Assembly: GCA_006384855.1 (NCBI GenBank)
Contig: VCJN01002818.1
Span: 124,001 to 188,000, forward strand
DNA length: 64,000 nucleotides
From: Tetraselmis striata
Taxonomy: Eukaryota > Chlorophyta > Chlorodendrophyceae > Chlorodendrales > Chlorodendraceae
Reading direction: 5' to 3'
Under the pieces are notes generated by a model. It had not been told where the DNA came from. It did no database searches and worked only from the letters and a program-made list of their open reading frames with translations. A program made the position numbers and the translations under genes. The first letter of the stretch is position 1, and each line of letters begins with the position of its first letter. Shown piece by piece: positions 11,238 to 24,500 of this stretch.

Positions 11238-11539
11238 TTCAATTATTTCGGCGGCTGTGCGAGGGACTCAAGCGTGATGCTCGACTACATCGACCCAACG
11301 GTGCTGCCATGTTTGGCATCATGCATTGGCATCTCTTTTGCCGGATGACCCCCCTCGGTCATCCTTTCATGGCATCCTTTCATTCCGCGACGCGGCGGTG
11401 TCTCCACCTCATACCTCCGCGCCAGCTTTCCAGCAACCGCAATCCCCTTCCGAAACCTTTCTTTGCGCTTTTATGGGGCCGTGCCCGTGTGGCAAACTTT
11501 GTAAGAGACGTCACTTTTATGGCAAATTCAGAGCCTCTT

Positions 11540-11910
11540 GATATGCGCTATAAACGACAAAACACTAATGGTAATCGAACATGTGTTGGTGGAGTGCCTG
11601 CGGTGTGGGAATCACCGACATAATTTGAGATTGTTAGTTTAGGGATTTTATTAGTAGTCAGGCCCTTGCCAACCTACACCCGAGGACGAAACCTAGTGCC
11701 TTTATTTTGGGCGGGGTCCCTCCCTTCACGGCGCCCTGGTTTTTACTGGGAATGGGAAAATTTTTCAGTTTTGGCTTCGGGCCCTCCCTCACAATGCCTT
11801 TTTTGTTTCATGTGTATCGCACTCCCGGAATGCTTTGCTCCGCCGGAAACCCAACTCGCGTTGCTCGTATGGGCCGACGCCCAGATGGGCAGGGCAGACC
11901 TTTCGTGGTC
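11540..11910 (+). mobile_element. Non-LTR retroelement 3' end, truncated
   Basis: The plus strand carries VIEHVLVECLRCG, then GGGTCCCTCCC, CACTCCCGGAATGCTTTGCT and GGGCAGACCTTTCGTGGTCA. These match, piece by piece, the ends of the fragments at 63.36-63.71 kb (plus) and 4.45-4.75 kb (minus). It lacks the RT core, carries several stops, and at about 11915 passes directly into the tail repeat. Confidence 0.7.
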
Positions 11911-12130
11911 AGTGCCGGGTATTTTGATGGCAATGCTTTCGACAGATATCCAACACTGTTGGAATCCAGTCACTGGCCTCCAATTAGTCTTGCAGGATGC
12001 TTTGGCAATTTGCTTGTTGACTATAACGGAGCGTTGCCTACCCAGTGCTTTCCGTAGCTGGATTGCTGCCTAAACGGCCGCAGTAGACGCTGCAAGGGTT
12101 TCACTGGTGCCAGTCCTGTCTGGGTGCGGA
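11910..12130 (+). repeat. Dispersed tail repeat (about 210 bp), copy 1
   Basis: From GTGCCGGGTATTTTGATGGC through TTAGTCTTGCAG and CGCTGCAAGGGTTTCACTGG to GCCAGTCCTGTC. Homologous blocks lie at 37415-37640 (plus) and, reversed, at about 3205-3380 and 43335-43495. It follows a retroelement 3' end here and at 37.4 kb, but adjoins the nuclease-tail repeat elsewhere. Confidence 0.75.
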
Positions 12131-12564
12131 AGAAAACAGTGATGGCCAAATTCCTGGTTCGGTCACGACTACTAGGGCGTGTCCTGGGTTTACTTGTTCG
12201 ATGCATTCGCCCTTCTAATGGTCTAATGGCCATGACAGACGTACGGCTGCAGTTGGCGCAAGAGGTCAAATGCTGCGGTGGCTTGGGCCGATGGCCCAGG
12301 GCGACTGTCACTTTACTGATGGGAGGAGAAATCTGACAGGCAGACAGGATGCTTGAAAGGCAGGGCGTAATGAAAAGAAAACCTATCTATTGCCCCGCTG
12401 GGACCCAAAATAAAGCAGCGAGCACTGGTGTGCACCACCAGCAGGCAGCCACAGGCGGAGGCACACTGTGAGGGTTTGGTGGCTGTAACCGTTGTGTTTG
12501 AGAGGTGCCCGACTGCCTGCCTGCTTGGTGGCGCAATGAGGCCGATCAACACGTGCACGCTAGC
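12131..12564. other. 3' flank of the URB1-like gene
   Basis: Gene-free. It contains the 3' UTR of the minus-strand gene that stops at 12565. No TTACA (TGTAA on the minus strand) was spotted close to the stop. Confidence 0.3.
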
Positions 12565-15500
12565 CTACTTGCTAATGTCGCGGGGCACGCCAGTGCCGCC
12601 TGAAAGGATGGCGTGGGCAGCCACACAGAGGGCGCCCTCCGTGGCGGCAAAGTCAGCCCCGGCACGGCTGCTGCCCGCGCCGACCCCGGCCATTGTCAGC
12701 ACGCAGCCCTCTGCCTCAGGCGCGCTTCCCTGGAGAAGGGCAGCAGATGAGGCGGAGGAGGTGGAGGCTTCCAGTTGGGCGAGAAGGGCGCCGCCGTCGT
12801 CGTGCGGGAGCGCCGCCACGAGCGGCGTCAGCAGGCGCAGCAGCGCCGTGGCGCCTTGTCGTCGGTGGCTGCCCCCGGGGAGACTGGCAAAGACCTCCAG
12901 CGCGGCGGATGTGAGCCTGGAGGCAGCTGTGACGTCCGCGTCCGCAGCGAGCGGCGCCGCCATCGCGGACAGCCAGACCAGAGTGGCGGCACCGGCCCCC
13001 GGGGGCGCGCCCGCTGCGGCCGCCAGCGCCCATAGCGCGACAGAGCATAGCTGCGTGGGGTCAGCGGCGGCAAGGGCGGCGGCGCTGGGCCGCCAGGACA
13101 GCAGCATTGCCAGAAGGGCGGGCGCCACCTCGTCCGGGGCGGCCCAGGCGGGCGGCCACACCTGCCAGGCAGCACGATGGGCGCGGCGGGTCACGTCGCT
13201 CAGTGACGGACCCCGCGAGAGCCCTCACACCAGCAGCGCTCCCCCCGTACTAGCATCGCAAAAGGAAACACAGCGTGGCGGCACCGACCAGTGCGGGAAT
13301 GCGGTGGCACTTAGGACAGGGGGACAGGGCACCGTGCGGAAGAGGGAATGGCATCCCATGATATCTATTTGCTGTCAGCTCCACCTCTATAACATGATAC
13401 AGCTAATTTGTCAACATGCGTCAAGCAATATTGGAAAGTCAATAGCAAATAAGGAGGGGACAACAAATACTCGAAACATATTGAGTTTTCCTTGTGTCAG
13501 GCCGAGTTGACTGTCGCTTAAGAAGAGACAGCTGGCGTGTTGGCGTGTCATCGGACATGATTGTCTTATCTTTTCGGGTGGGTGGGAGGGGGGGGGGGGG
13601 GGTGTCCACCTCTGTGAGCTGAGAGATGTGGCCGAGGGACAGCAGGTGCGCCAGGTTGGAGGCGGCGCCGCTGCCGTGGCGGGCAGTGCTGGAGAGGAGG
13701 CGCAGCGCGAGGGGCCACGCGCGACGCAGCGGTGCGCTGGCGCCGGGCGCGCCGCCGGCCGGGGTGACGCTGAGCAGCCAGAGCAGCAGCCGCCGGGCCG
13801 CTGCCAGCGTGTCCTCTGTCACCGCCGCGTGGACCTGCCCGTCTGGGGGCAGCGCATTGTGGTACGCCTGCGCAGCGACATTGGGGCGGCCACCGGAAAC
13901 ACCTCACACCGGGGCTAGGTACATGTGTATAGTGCAGCTGGGGTCATCCGTGTTGTGATGCGAGTAGTTCCCCCCCGCATGTAGCTGGTGACAAGGGCAA
14001 GGTTACTGCGCCTACAAAGATATGGATGCAGCGTATTGTATGCGGTGTGGTATATTCTGTACAAATGGGGGCCGGGGGGGGGGGGGGGGGGGTGAAGTTC
14101 TTGACTCAGAAGCATCACGATATTACACACCTTAACAGCGGTACCAAGAAGGTGTATACCGCGAGTGGGGGGCGCCACGCCGCCACTATGTGTTGTGGCA
14201 GTCCGTAGCAATTGATATCCCCGGTAAAACAACAACTACGGATCCTGGTAATTTGATTATAAAAAAAGCTAGAAGAGTAGTAGGGCTTGCTAGTTCACCT
14301 AACTGAGTGTGAAGCAATGCCGATGATACTCTTCAACCACCTTCAGCTCTATGTAAGGACGACTCCCCCCCCCTCCCCCCCCCCCCCCCACCTCTACGAA
14401 TTACGAGAATGAATAAAAGCGCGCGGCCCGGTGTCTGATGGTTTCGTAGCAGACCGGCCTCGTGCAACGCGGCACGGTGGACGACGACGATGATGCGAGT
14501 AGCATAAATATTATGATATTCTTCTGACCGACGATACACCGCCTCGCGCGACAAAGACGACGATTTAAATAATATATACAGAATATATCAAGCTACGGGT
14601 ACCCGTATTTATCCTGGATGATGATCATGACGATGATGCAACACGGATTTTATGGTCGTCATGCTGCTCACCTGTCTCGCATCCTAGGGTCATTATCGTG
14701 GTCGTGAAAAAAAATATATATATATAGTAATAGTTGTAGCTCTTGAATAATATCTTTATAGTTTTACGATGAATATTAATGATTATCATCATATGCGTGC
14801 CTATCAGCAGCAGCGCAGCAGAGTGTGCTGCTCATGCATATAATTACATGAGCTAGCAGCAGAAGGCGATATCGGAAATCACCAAAATAAAAGGCAATCA
14901 GAAAGGTCCTCTACAGCGACTGCTGCTCATGCATGATAGGGACCAGTACTCATCGTACGAGTATAGTGATATTATGACAATTGTCTCCGACTATCTCTCC
15001 GACTATCTATGGAGATATGACGATGACGACGCGATGACTATACGACTATAAGACGCGAAATAATGCTACGACTCACATATTAACTCACATACTTTTTCAT
15101 GAATTATTTTGCGTGGCTGCGTGTCGCTTTGTACCAGTGCTGGGTAATCAAACCCAGTGCCGCTTTAGTGCGCGCTCGCTTATCATCACACTCGGGCCAG
15201 GCCTGCCAGCGCCGCTAGGATCACCAGGGCCAAAGCACATCGCCAAGACGACGGGAAAGTCGGCCACCACACGATCGAACCTCGCAGCCCCATCGCGCCC
15301 GCCGTGCGACACCCGACGGCAATGAACGCGTTTCCTGTCGTGAAAACAATATGGTGAAACAGCCGGTGGTGTATTTACTATTTGGCGGCGAATGAAAAGA
15401 TGTCTACGACGGCCGACCACCAACATTGTCGACACGTCGAACAGGCCGACACGACGATAAGCACGCTACGGATTGACAGCTTCGACTGCCGTCGGCGACA

Positions 15501-18500
15501 GTGCAGACGGCGGGCGGCAGCCCACCTCCGACAGGAGGTTGATCAGCTGGAGCGCCACCAAGTCGCGCACCGCGTCCTCCTCGGCGGGCTGCAGCGCCTC
15601 ATGCGTCAGTAACAGCGCGCCCCACGTCATGCCGCCGCTGTGCACTAAGAAGTCCGCGGCGCCGTTGCGATGCCGCGCGACGGCGGCCAGCGCGGCGAGG
15701 ACACGCAGGATGGTGGCGCTGCTGGCGCTACCGGCGGACGCTGTCGCCATGATGCGCTCCACCGCAAAACTTCACCGGCGAATGAGGCACGAGTAAGACG
15801 GGTGGCAGATTATCAAAGAGCATCAGAGCTGCCAGCGGATGACTTATATGTCGTTTTGGCAGCGGCTTGCTGCCAAGAAGTTGCAGGCCAGTCAGGCAAT
15901 GTATTGCGCTGCATAGTAAAACAGGAAAAGCAGGGGGCGAGCAGGCTGGAGCGCCACGCACCGCTTCCGCAGAACCTGCACCTCTGCGTCGCCCACCACG
16001 GCCGCCGACAACATACACAACATCCACTCCAGCTGCTGCCGGTGTGCCTAACGCAGTCAACGACCAGACAGACAGATCAGAAATCAGCTGCGGGGGGGGG
16101 GGGGGGGGGGGGTTATGCCTCCTCGTGACAGAGTCTCGGAGTTACGAGCTTGAGGAAGAGATGGCGAGATGAAGCCGGTGACGAGGGCGCAGAGGTGGGG
16201 GCAAAAAGGATGGGCAGGGCGGGGCGGGGGTGTGGGGGGGGGGGGGGGGGGGGACCTTGTCAAGTGACATCATCGTCTGGTTGAACAGCGGCAGCGGGTT
16301 GCGCTGCCACTGGGAGCTGATGTACCGGCCAACCAGGCGGTGCAGGGGGCTGGACGGTTGAAGCAGCGCCAATACTGCCTCCGCCAGGAAGACCGCCAGC
16401 GTGGCCGGCATGCGACGAGGCGCTCCACCAATCTCCTCCTCTCCTTCCATCCTATCAACCCCCTCCTCCGACTCAGTCGCCACGTTTTCCTTCTCCTTCA
16501 CCGCCTCCTCCTCTTCCTCCTCCTTCTCCTCCTCTTCCGAGTCTACCTCCTCATCAGACTCCATCTCCATGTCATCCCGCTCCCGGTGCGCCTCTCCCTG
16601 CGGCTCGGGCCCTTCCGTCACTGCTTGGATGATGCAGTCCAGTAGCTTGCCGAATTGGTCCTGCCCTCGGAACGCCTGGCTTGGCATGGCGGCCTGCATG
16701 GTGCAGCAAGCAATGCCAGTGAACACACAATGCACCCTATTGGGTGGTGTGACTGCAAGCCATCGGCGCGCTAACGGTAGCGGGGCTGCGATCTCTTGAC
16801 ACCATTATTGGGGTCATTATTTGACCAGTATCAATGGCTCGTCGAGCATCGCGCACATTCGCGGAGAGCGCGTCGCGTTTTAATGGTTTCGGAGCATTCA
16901 AGCATAACCACAAGAGAGGGCAGCCTTGGTTATGTGGTTTGGAGCAGCCTCGAGCGAATCGAATAGGCAACTCGCGCTGCGCGGCAGGCTTCTGCAAACA
17001 GACTCGAGCCCGGGCGTCGCGCCGGCGATGTCAACGCAGTCTGCTGGGCAAAGCTGCAACCTCGATTCCCAGAGTCCCACTTGAAGGTACCCTACAGCAT
17101 CGCAAGCAACATCGTGGCATATCGCGCCTTGGGCCTACTGCACGGAATGTAACACCAAATCCGCTGAAATGATTGCCATTATCATCCTAACAATCTAAAC
17201 TACCGCACGCTGGGTAGGAGCTGCGCAGTGATGACAACAACTCCAAATTATTTGCGACAATGACAAATGCACTTACTGGCGCATGTTGAGGGTCGGGAGG
17301 GGGTGTATGATTATCGGCCGCATCCTACCCAAACCCTTTGTTTCAAGGATTGACTTATGGCGTGACCAGGGCCCAGCGACATTTGGTACTGCGAAGCGGG
17401 TACGGTGCGGAATATGGCAGCTTTTGGAGGCATGGAGGGGGTCCACACCTGCAGGAGGCGCAGCACCGCGAGGCAGGCGGCCCGCATGCTGGGCTGCACC
17501 GACGCGAGGCCGCGGATGCACAGCGACAGAAGCCCCTGCTGCGCCAGGAAGCGCACGCCTGCAGGGCCTAGAGCATCGGAAGAGACGAGCGCTGCGAGCA
17601 GCGGCACCACCGTGGCCGGGTTGTACGCCGCGACACCGGCAGAGCCGCCCGGGGCGGGGAGGGCGCCCCCTCGGTGGCTGAGCATCCTGGAGGTGTCAAT
17701 GCCCATTTGGTCCGGGAAGTGCAGCACGGTGAGGAGCGCCCGGCGGGCGTCCAGCACGCCGCTCTCCTGCATCCAGCGCCAGCAGGCCCGCCCCGACTGC
17801 AGCCGGCCGGCCCCCACCACAGGGGACTGGCCGGGCGAGGCATACGGGGGCGCCTCGGGACCCCACGCAAAGCGCGCGGGGTCGTCTTCCGCCGGGCCCA
17901 GCTCCGCGACGCGCGGCAGCAGCAAGACGTCGGCTGCCACCAGGGCGCGCTTGATGGCGAGGTCAGCCGGCGCGAGGGTGGCGCCGTGGGCAGCGGCCAG
18001 CAGAGGGCGCAGCGCCCCTGCTGCGCCATTGCCCGCCTCTGCTGCGCCGCTGCCACCTCGGGCCACGCACACGCTTAGCAGGGCTTCCAGCAGGCTCGCC
18101 ACCTCCACCTTGGCGCAGGCCGTCTCATGTGGTGCCTCCACCTGCACAACAGAGGGCGGACACACAGCTGTTTAGCACCATGGCGCGTCGGTTGATGGTG
18201 ACGGCAGAGGGTGTTGGTTGCAATCATGTAATGATTTAGCGTGTCAATGCGTGTTGGCAGAGGCACAGACGGCGTCCAGCGTAGAGCCTCGAAATGACCC
18301 ACAGGCGCGGTCAACGGAAAGGTCAGCTGGGCAGCTTGGCATGTGCAGGGCCGGGGAGCTTGCCTCCGGCGGGAAGGCCGGGCTGAGAGCAGTCAGCGAC
18401 GCGATGGGCAGTGTGAGGTCGGGCAGCTCGACCGCCAGGCTCCCCACGGGGCTGTCTTGCTGTGCGGGGGCCAGTGCGGCTGCCAGGCCTGCCACACAGA

Positions 18501-21500
18501 TGGACAAGCACGCTCTTGCTCACGTGCCCCTCTTGTCGGATGTAGTGAGACTTTATATTGGCATCAACGTGCAGTGGGACGGCGCACAGGTTCCTTGATC
18601 ATGCAAATCAGTTGAAATCATCACGCGATGTTTTGGATTCGGTGCGCTCCTTGTTCAAGGGCTAGTGGAACAGCGGCTTACTGATCCATAGAGCTGACCC
18701 AGGATAAGAAAAACACAAGAACTCAAAAGGCGTAGCGCACAGCTCAAAGCTCAGTTTTTGCTCGGGGTTTGCGCACATGCGGTGACAAAAAAGGTTATGC
18801 GGTGAAGAGCTGGCGTGAAGATATTCACCGGATCAATTAGGCTACGGGCCAGAATTTTGGCAAGTACTTTCACTGCCTTTTTCTATCCTGAAAAACCGAG
18901 TTCAGTTTGGCGGAACTCTAAACTGTATCTGCTGCTTTACTAAAGTGCAAATGCACTAGCACTCGTGGCACCGCTGCGCTTTCTGACAAGTGACGCTGCC
19001 TCACCTGGGTTGTCTGCAAGTGCTTGCAGCAGCTGCTCCGCGCCGGCCTGTATACCACCGGGGTCGAGCCTGCCAGAGGAGCAAGGCTGACTCCCCTGGT
19101 CACCGGCCTCGGGGAGCATGGAGGCGTAGACGTGCTTGAGGGCGCGCAGCGTGGCGGCGCTCGGGAGGTCAGGCCCCCGCAGGAGCTTGGCGCCGAGCTT
19201 TGCCACCGCCGCACTCAGCTGCCATGTGCCAACACAGACAGACGGCGACATGCACAGCACATTAGATCCGCTTTAGGTCAGTTTGCTGCTTCTCTGGGTC
19301 GGCGCGCGTAAGACCTTATGGATGTTGATGAGCTGCGCAAGGCGGACCGCGGTGCTCTGCTTCTTGTCATTGCTGCCGCAAGGAACTGCCGGGCATGGGA
19401 TTAACAGCGGAGGGCGTCGCCGTACCTTCCGCACGCCCGCCCCGGGGGAAGGCGCGCAGCACAGCGCGCCCACCGCACCGCCCAGCCACCCCTCCAGGTG
19501 CGCCAGCAGCGCAGAGATGAAGGCAGCGGCGCGTGCGCGCCCCGCACCCCCACCCCCGGCATCGAGCTCGGCGCGGTTGAGGGTCAACACGGTGGCCACG
19601 AGGGCGCGCGCGTAGCGGCACACCAGCGGCGCGGTCGGTCCGTCCCGCAGGTCGTGCTCCCGCAGCAGCGCCGCGCCCACGAAGGCGGCGAGGCTATCCT
19701 CCGCCCCTGACCACCCCGCCTTTGGCGCAATGTCCGGCATGACCTCCTCCACCGCCTCCAGCGGAACTGGGGGCAGCAGCTCCGCGAGGACATGCCACAT
19801 CCGCTCCGCGTGCTGCTCCAGGGCCTCGCGGCATGTCAGGGTGAGCTCCTCGGAGGACTCCGTCCCACGCGCCACGGCCAGCAGGTAGTCGCGGTAGCGC
19901 TTTGCCAGACGCCGGGCGCTCATGGCGGCGCCCGCGTCGTGTGCGTCCAGGGTCGGCACGCGGGCCAGCAGCTCGGTGGCAGCGGGCAGGGCGGCTGCCA
20001 TGATGGCGGGCCTCTCGCTACGGCGCACAGCCTTGAGCTTGCGGCCCAGCGCCGCCAGGAAGGCCGGGCGCTCTGGCGCGCAGTGCGACACAAGATGGGC
20101 CGCAAGCCCCGGCAGACCCGCCGGCACGTCAGCTCCGCACTGTACCAGCGCGGAGGAAAGAAGCGGCCGGACTCCTCCTGAGGCCGACAGGAGCGCGGCG
20201 GGCGCCAGCGCACTGAGGCCTCGGATCGCGCTGGCGTCCAAGAGGTGCGGCGCCGCGGAGAGCGCGCGCAGCAGCGGGCCCGCCAGTGTGCACTGCAGCA
20301 CAACGGCCTGCGGGCGAATGCGCAGTCACAGCGGGGCGTCATACGCAGTATGCCATTGGGGTTGGGGGTAGCATAGAGAAAATAATGTGTCGCAACATCG
20401 TGTCAGAGACTCCTCGCTATATCCGTGTGGTATTCTTACATATTGCCATGTGCAGACATTGTTTTCTTCTTCGCGAGAGGGTAAAATAACATCAATGTAT
20501 TGCAAAACCACAGGCTGATTTGATGTGTCGGTTGAAGCACCCAATCCTGCGGCCGTGACGGCGGCGTTCCACAAGCGTTGCGCATGGGCCCTTACAAATG
20601 CATATAGGTGCATACATATGTAAAATATCGCATAGGTGGGAAACAATTTAAAACGGCGGTGCCTGGCCACGTTTTACCACCCTTCTAGCTTTTTATTCTA
20701 TTCTGGTATTACCGGTATCGTATTCTCACATTTTCATTGCTGAGGCTTCATCTTATAGGCTGTTTAGACGGCAAAATTACGTAATCCTACACGGCGTTTG
20801 TAATCCTTCATGCCAAATGTTATCCATACCAATATGAATACGCGCCTTTTACGCGTTAAGGTATTCGTATAAGGATCACCAAACGTGTAAAAGTACTCGT
20901 TACAACACGTAGTAATTTTTGCCAGTGTGAATAACATAATCTTATCGTTGTGCATCAATCCGCATACTTGTATCGCTATCTGATTTCAAGCAATGCATTT
21001 ATACCTTTCCTGAATAAATGGGGAATACAAACTTCAAGAAATGCACCTAGTGCGTTACGAAATCAATTTGCAATGCGACTAAGATCTATCCGCATGTTTA
21101 ATTTCAAAATAATCCAACCTATCAACAGATATTGCATTTTATTCTGTCTTTTTTCTATTTATAATTGCCAGGCTTCCATATTAATATACGCTTTAGTGCG
21201 CCCACTGCTCGCGTCTGCGATGCTAATGCCAGGCTGCCAAACGCGGCCCACACTAGCTGGTGGCCTGCAGGCAACATCCGTACCTTGTGGAGGCTCTCCG
21301 GTCCCTCGGAGGCGCCGGCCAGCAGGCGCGCGCCAATCGCCACACCGGCGCCGACCGCAGCGGGGTCCTCCGACCGCAGCAGGGCGCATGCGGCGCTGGC
21401 GGCGTTCTTGGCAACAGCCGCCGGGAGGCAGTCGGCCAGTATGCGCGCTGCGTGGCAGGCGTCCTCCCAGGCCATCCGGCCCTCGTTCCCTCCGGGCGCA

Positions 21501-24500
21501 AGTTGGTCCATGACACCAATGAGGAGGGCGCGGCCGATGCTGCGCTCGGAGTCTGCATGGTTGCCGCTGCATAGGCTGTGGCTCTTTCCCGAGTTACCAG
21601 CAAGGAGCGAGGTAGGCTGGGAAGAGAGCAGCCTCCGCTGCAGGAGCAGCGAGCTGCGCAGCGCCGAGCTCGCGAGCAGCACTGCCAGGGACGGTCCCTG
21701 CCGGCCAGGCGGCGCGCCTTCTGTGTCCCGCTCCGGCCCAAACATGAGGCGCACCATCACGGGGTGCTCAAATGCTCCGCTGGCAGCTATCAAAACAGCC
21801 TCATCCGCGACGGCGCCCGCTGGGAGCTTCATCGCGGTCGCCGCCGCAGCGTGCAGCATTGTGTCCAGCACGTCGAACAGGGCTGGCAGCGCCGGGTTTG
21901 CGGGGGAGCAGCGCCCCATCCAGAACAGCGTCAACCTGGCCCATGATGCAAGAGCGGTGTGAGTGGCGGCGAACCCAAGTCGTGCAGCATGAGGCGCCAT
22001 CGGCTTTGCACTTCTGACCTTGGAATTTTCACACATGTGCCTCTATGTCAACACTTTGCAACAATGCATGGATATGTCGACAACTGTCGTCACGCCTTTT
22101 GTATTGTTGCCTTGAACGAGAGGGAGACCTTGCATGGAGCTGCAGGTGGTTTAGTGGCACCCATCCATTGATTATAATAATGCTACGGTGCCGGCTTGCC
22201 CATAATGAGACATCTTGCGATAACCCTCCAATCGGGCTTACTTGCACACCATGGTAAGAATATTTGCTAAATTTCCGATTACATTCCACGTAGTTCCGCA
22301 CACATAGCGTCGTCTACATTTGAGCGCTGGCAGGCAGGGCAGGTTCTCATTCACAGTGTACTTGTTACCGCATCGGCACCGGCACAATAGGCTCTCTCTC
22401 TCCCTCTCTGTCTTGTACGGCACCACAGAGCAGCACACACTGGCTGGGACGGCGTCACACATGGATGTACGAGCAGAGATGGCAGGGCGGAGGGGGGGGG
22501 AGGGGGTGGCGTGCTCGGGCCCCCGCCGGCGGCGTGCACCTCATGGCCATGGGCAGGCTTGCCGCCATCAGCCCACCATGCAGGTGCTCAAGCAGCCGGA
22601 CGCGCGCCACGACGGCCATGTTGCTGCGGTCGCAGTCGTCAAAGGATAGAACGAGCGCCGGGAGCAGCATTGCCAGCGGTATGTCCTTCACCGGCTGGCC
22701 CAGGCCCTGCCGCAGCAGTCATGGCAGGACACACGGTTGACGTGCTAGATGCCAGCCAATGGCATCACACAGGGCTATTCCTCGGAGCGTTAGGGCGCCG
22801 CCACTCCGTGCTCTGAAGGGACAGTGGGGCCCGCCGGGTGGGGAGGGGGGGGGGGGGGGGATCCGCACCTCGTGGTCGGTGCTGGCCTGCAGCAGCTCCG
22901 CCACCGACGGCATGGATCCGACGAGGTGCGCCTGCATGGAGGCCACCAGCATGCACTGCACCTGCCGCCTCTGCTCGCCGGCGCGCAGGCTGTCCGGCTC
23001 CGTGGCGAGCGTGTCCAGGCAGCGGCGCCACAGCGGAGGCAGCAACTCCAGGGCGTGGCAGAGCAGCAGTGGGCCGGAGTCGTCGGACGGGATGTCGGAG
23101 GCCACGGCTAAGGCCTGGCGCCACAGGCTGCCGGGCGGAGAGTCTCCGGCGCGCTCGGGGAGCTGCCCAGGCCGCACACCCCAGGCGGCATCGACGCGCA
23201 CGCGGTCCTCCGGCAGCGGCAGGCCGTCCCCGTCCAACGCATGCGCAAGGCAGCTCGCTAGCAGCAGCGCAGAGCGCAGCGGCTGCGCCGCGCTGGGCAG
23301 CTGCATGCCGGCGCTCTGCGCCTCCACAAACGCGGCGGCCGTCAGCGTGGCCAGCGCGCGCGGATCGGACTCCGTCTGCAGCACGCAGCCGAGCGCCGAG
23401 GACACAAGGCAGGCGATGGCAGCTCTGTCCGCAGCCGGGCTTTTGGTGCTAGCCACCACCTGCATCAACAAAGCCAGCACGCTTAGTCGATATGGCAGCA
23501 CAGGAGGACAGCGTTGCAAAGGCCGCCAAAGGCACTACATAGTAGAGCATGAGGGTTCAACAGTCCCTCCGTCACGGCTCGCAGCTTTTGGCCACTGCTG
23601 GTCTGATGTCGGAAGGGGCAGCATGCGGGGAGGCGCAGCCACACCTTGAGGGACTGACGCAGCGCGATGACGGCCAGCAGGCCAGGGCAGGGGTCCGTCA
23701 CGCCCTGCTCGGACAGGTGGCTGTTTGCCCAGTCGTGCGCCTCCTTTTTACAGCGCACAACAAACCGACTCGGTGAGGAGAATTGAAGAGCATTGCCAGG
23801 ACGGCAAGGACATGGCGACCCCTACTAGGGACGCTACTGGCAAGTATATTCGCACTGGATAAAGTAGTGCAGTAGAGATGCCTGTCATTGCGATTATTAG
23901 GCTAACCTCAGTTTATCCGACTTGACAGCCTGATAGCCGGTGGCGACTGTCACGCCACCCATTTACTTTGCGTTCATCCTCCATGAGGACCACTCGAAGC
24001 AGGCTCAAACTGGGTACGGTTATACTGGCTTACTGCCTTCAGATCCATGTCAGGTAAGCCTCTCTCTCTGTCTCTCTCTGTGTTTAAGTCTCTCTTTCCA
24101 TATAAGTGGCAGCATAGATACGGGTGCAGATGCGGTACTGAAAAATTGGCAAATATCAGTCTACCCAACCTGTCAGAGGTCAGATGTGGTTGGATAAAAC
24201 TATGGCAGAGCTACAGCGAGACTTCTAATAGGTTGCATGCAAGCCCTGTGTTAGGTATACACTGCGGGCTAGGATAGGGTGCATCCGCACCCGTAAGTAC
24301 ATCACATTACACACACACACACATACAAATATGTATACAGGTATGTATGTATATAAGGATTTGACAGGCAATGAATGCAATAACCAGTGTTGGGATCCAA
24401 GTGCTGAAAGTTGCACACCACCTGGAGGGTGCCACTAAAACGCGGGGTGTCTGGGATTAAAGGAACAGCAGGCAACATGATAGACAGGGCAATGCTCTCA

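Noticed and set aside
19273..23649. Plus-strand frames of 200-300 codons across the URB1-like exons
   Set aside because: They are antisense shadows; the minus strand carries family-like segments with matching splice phases.
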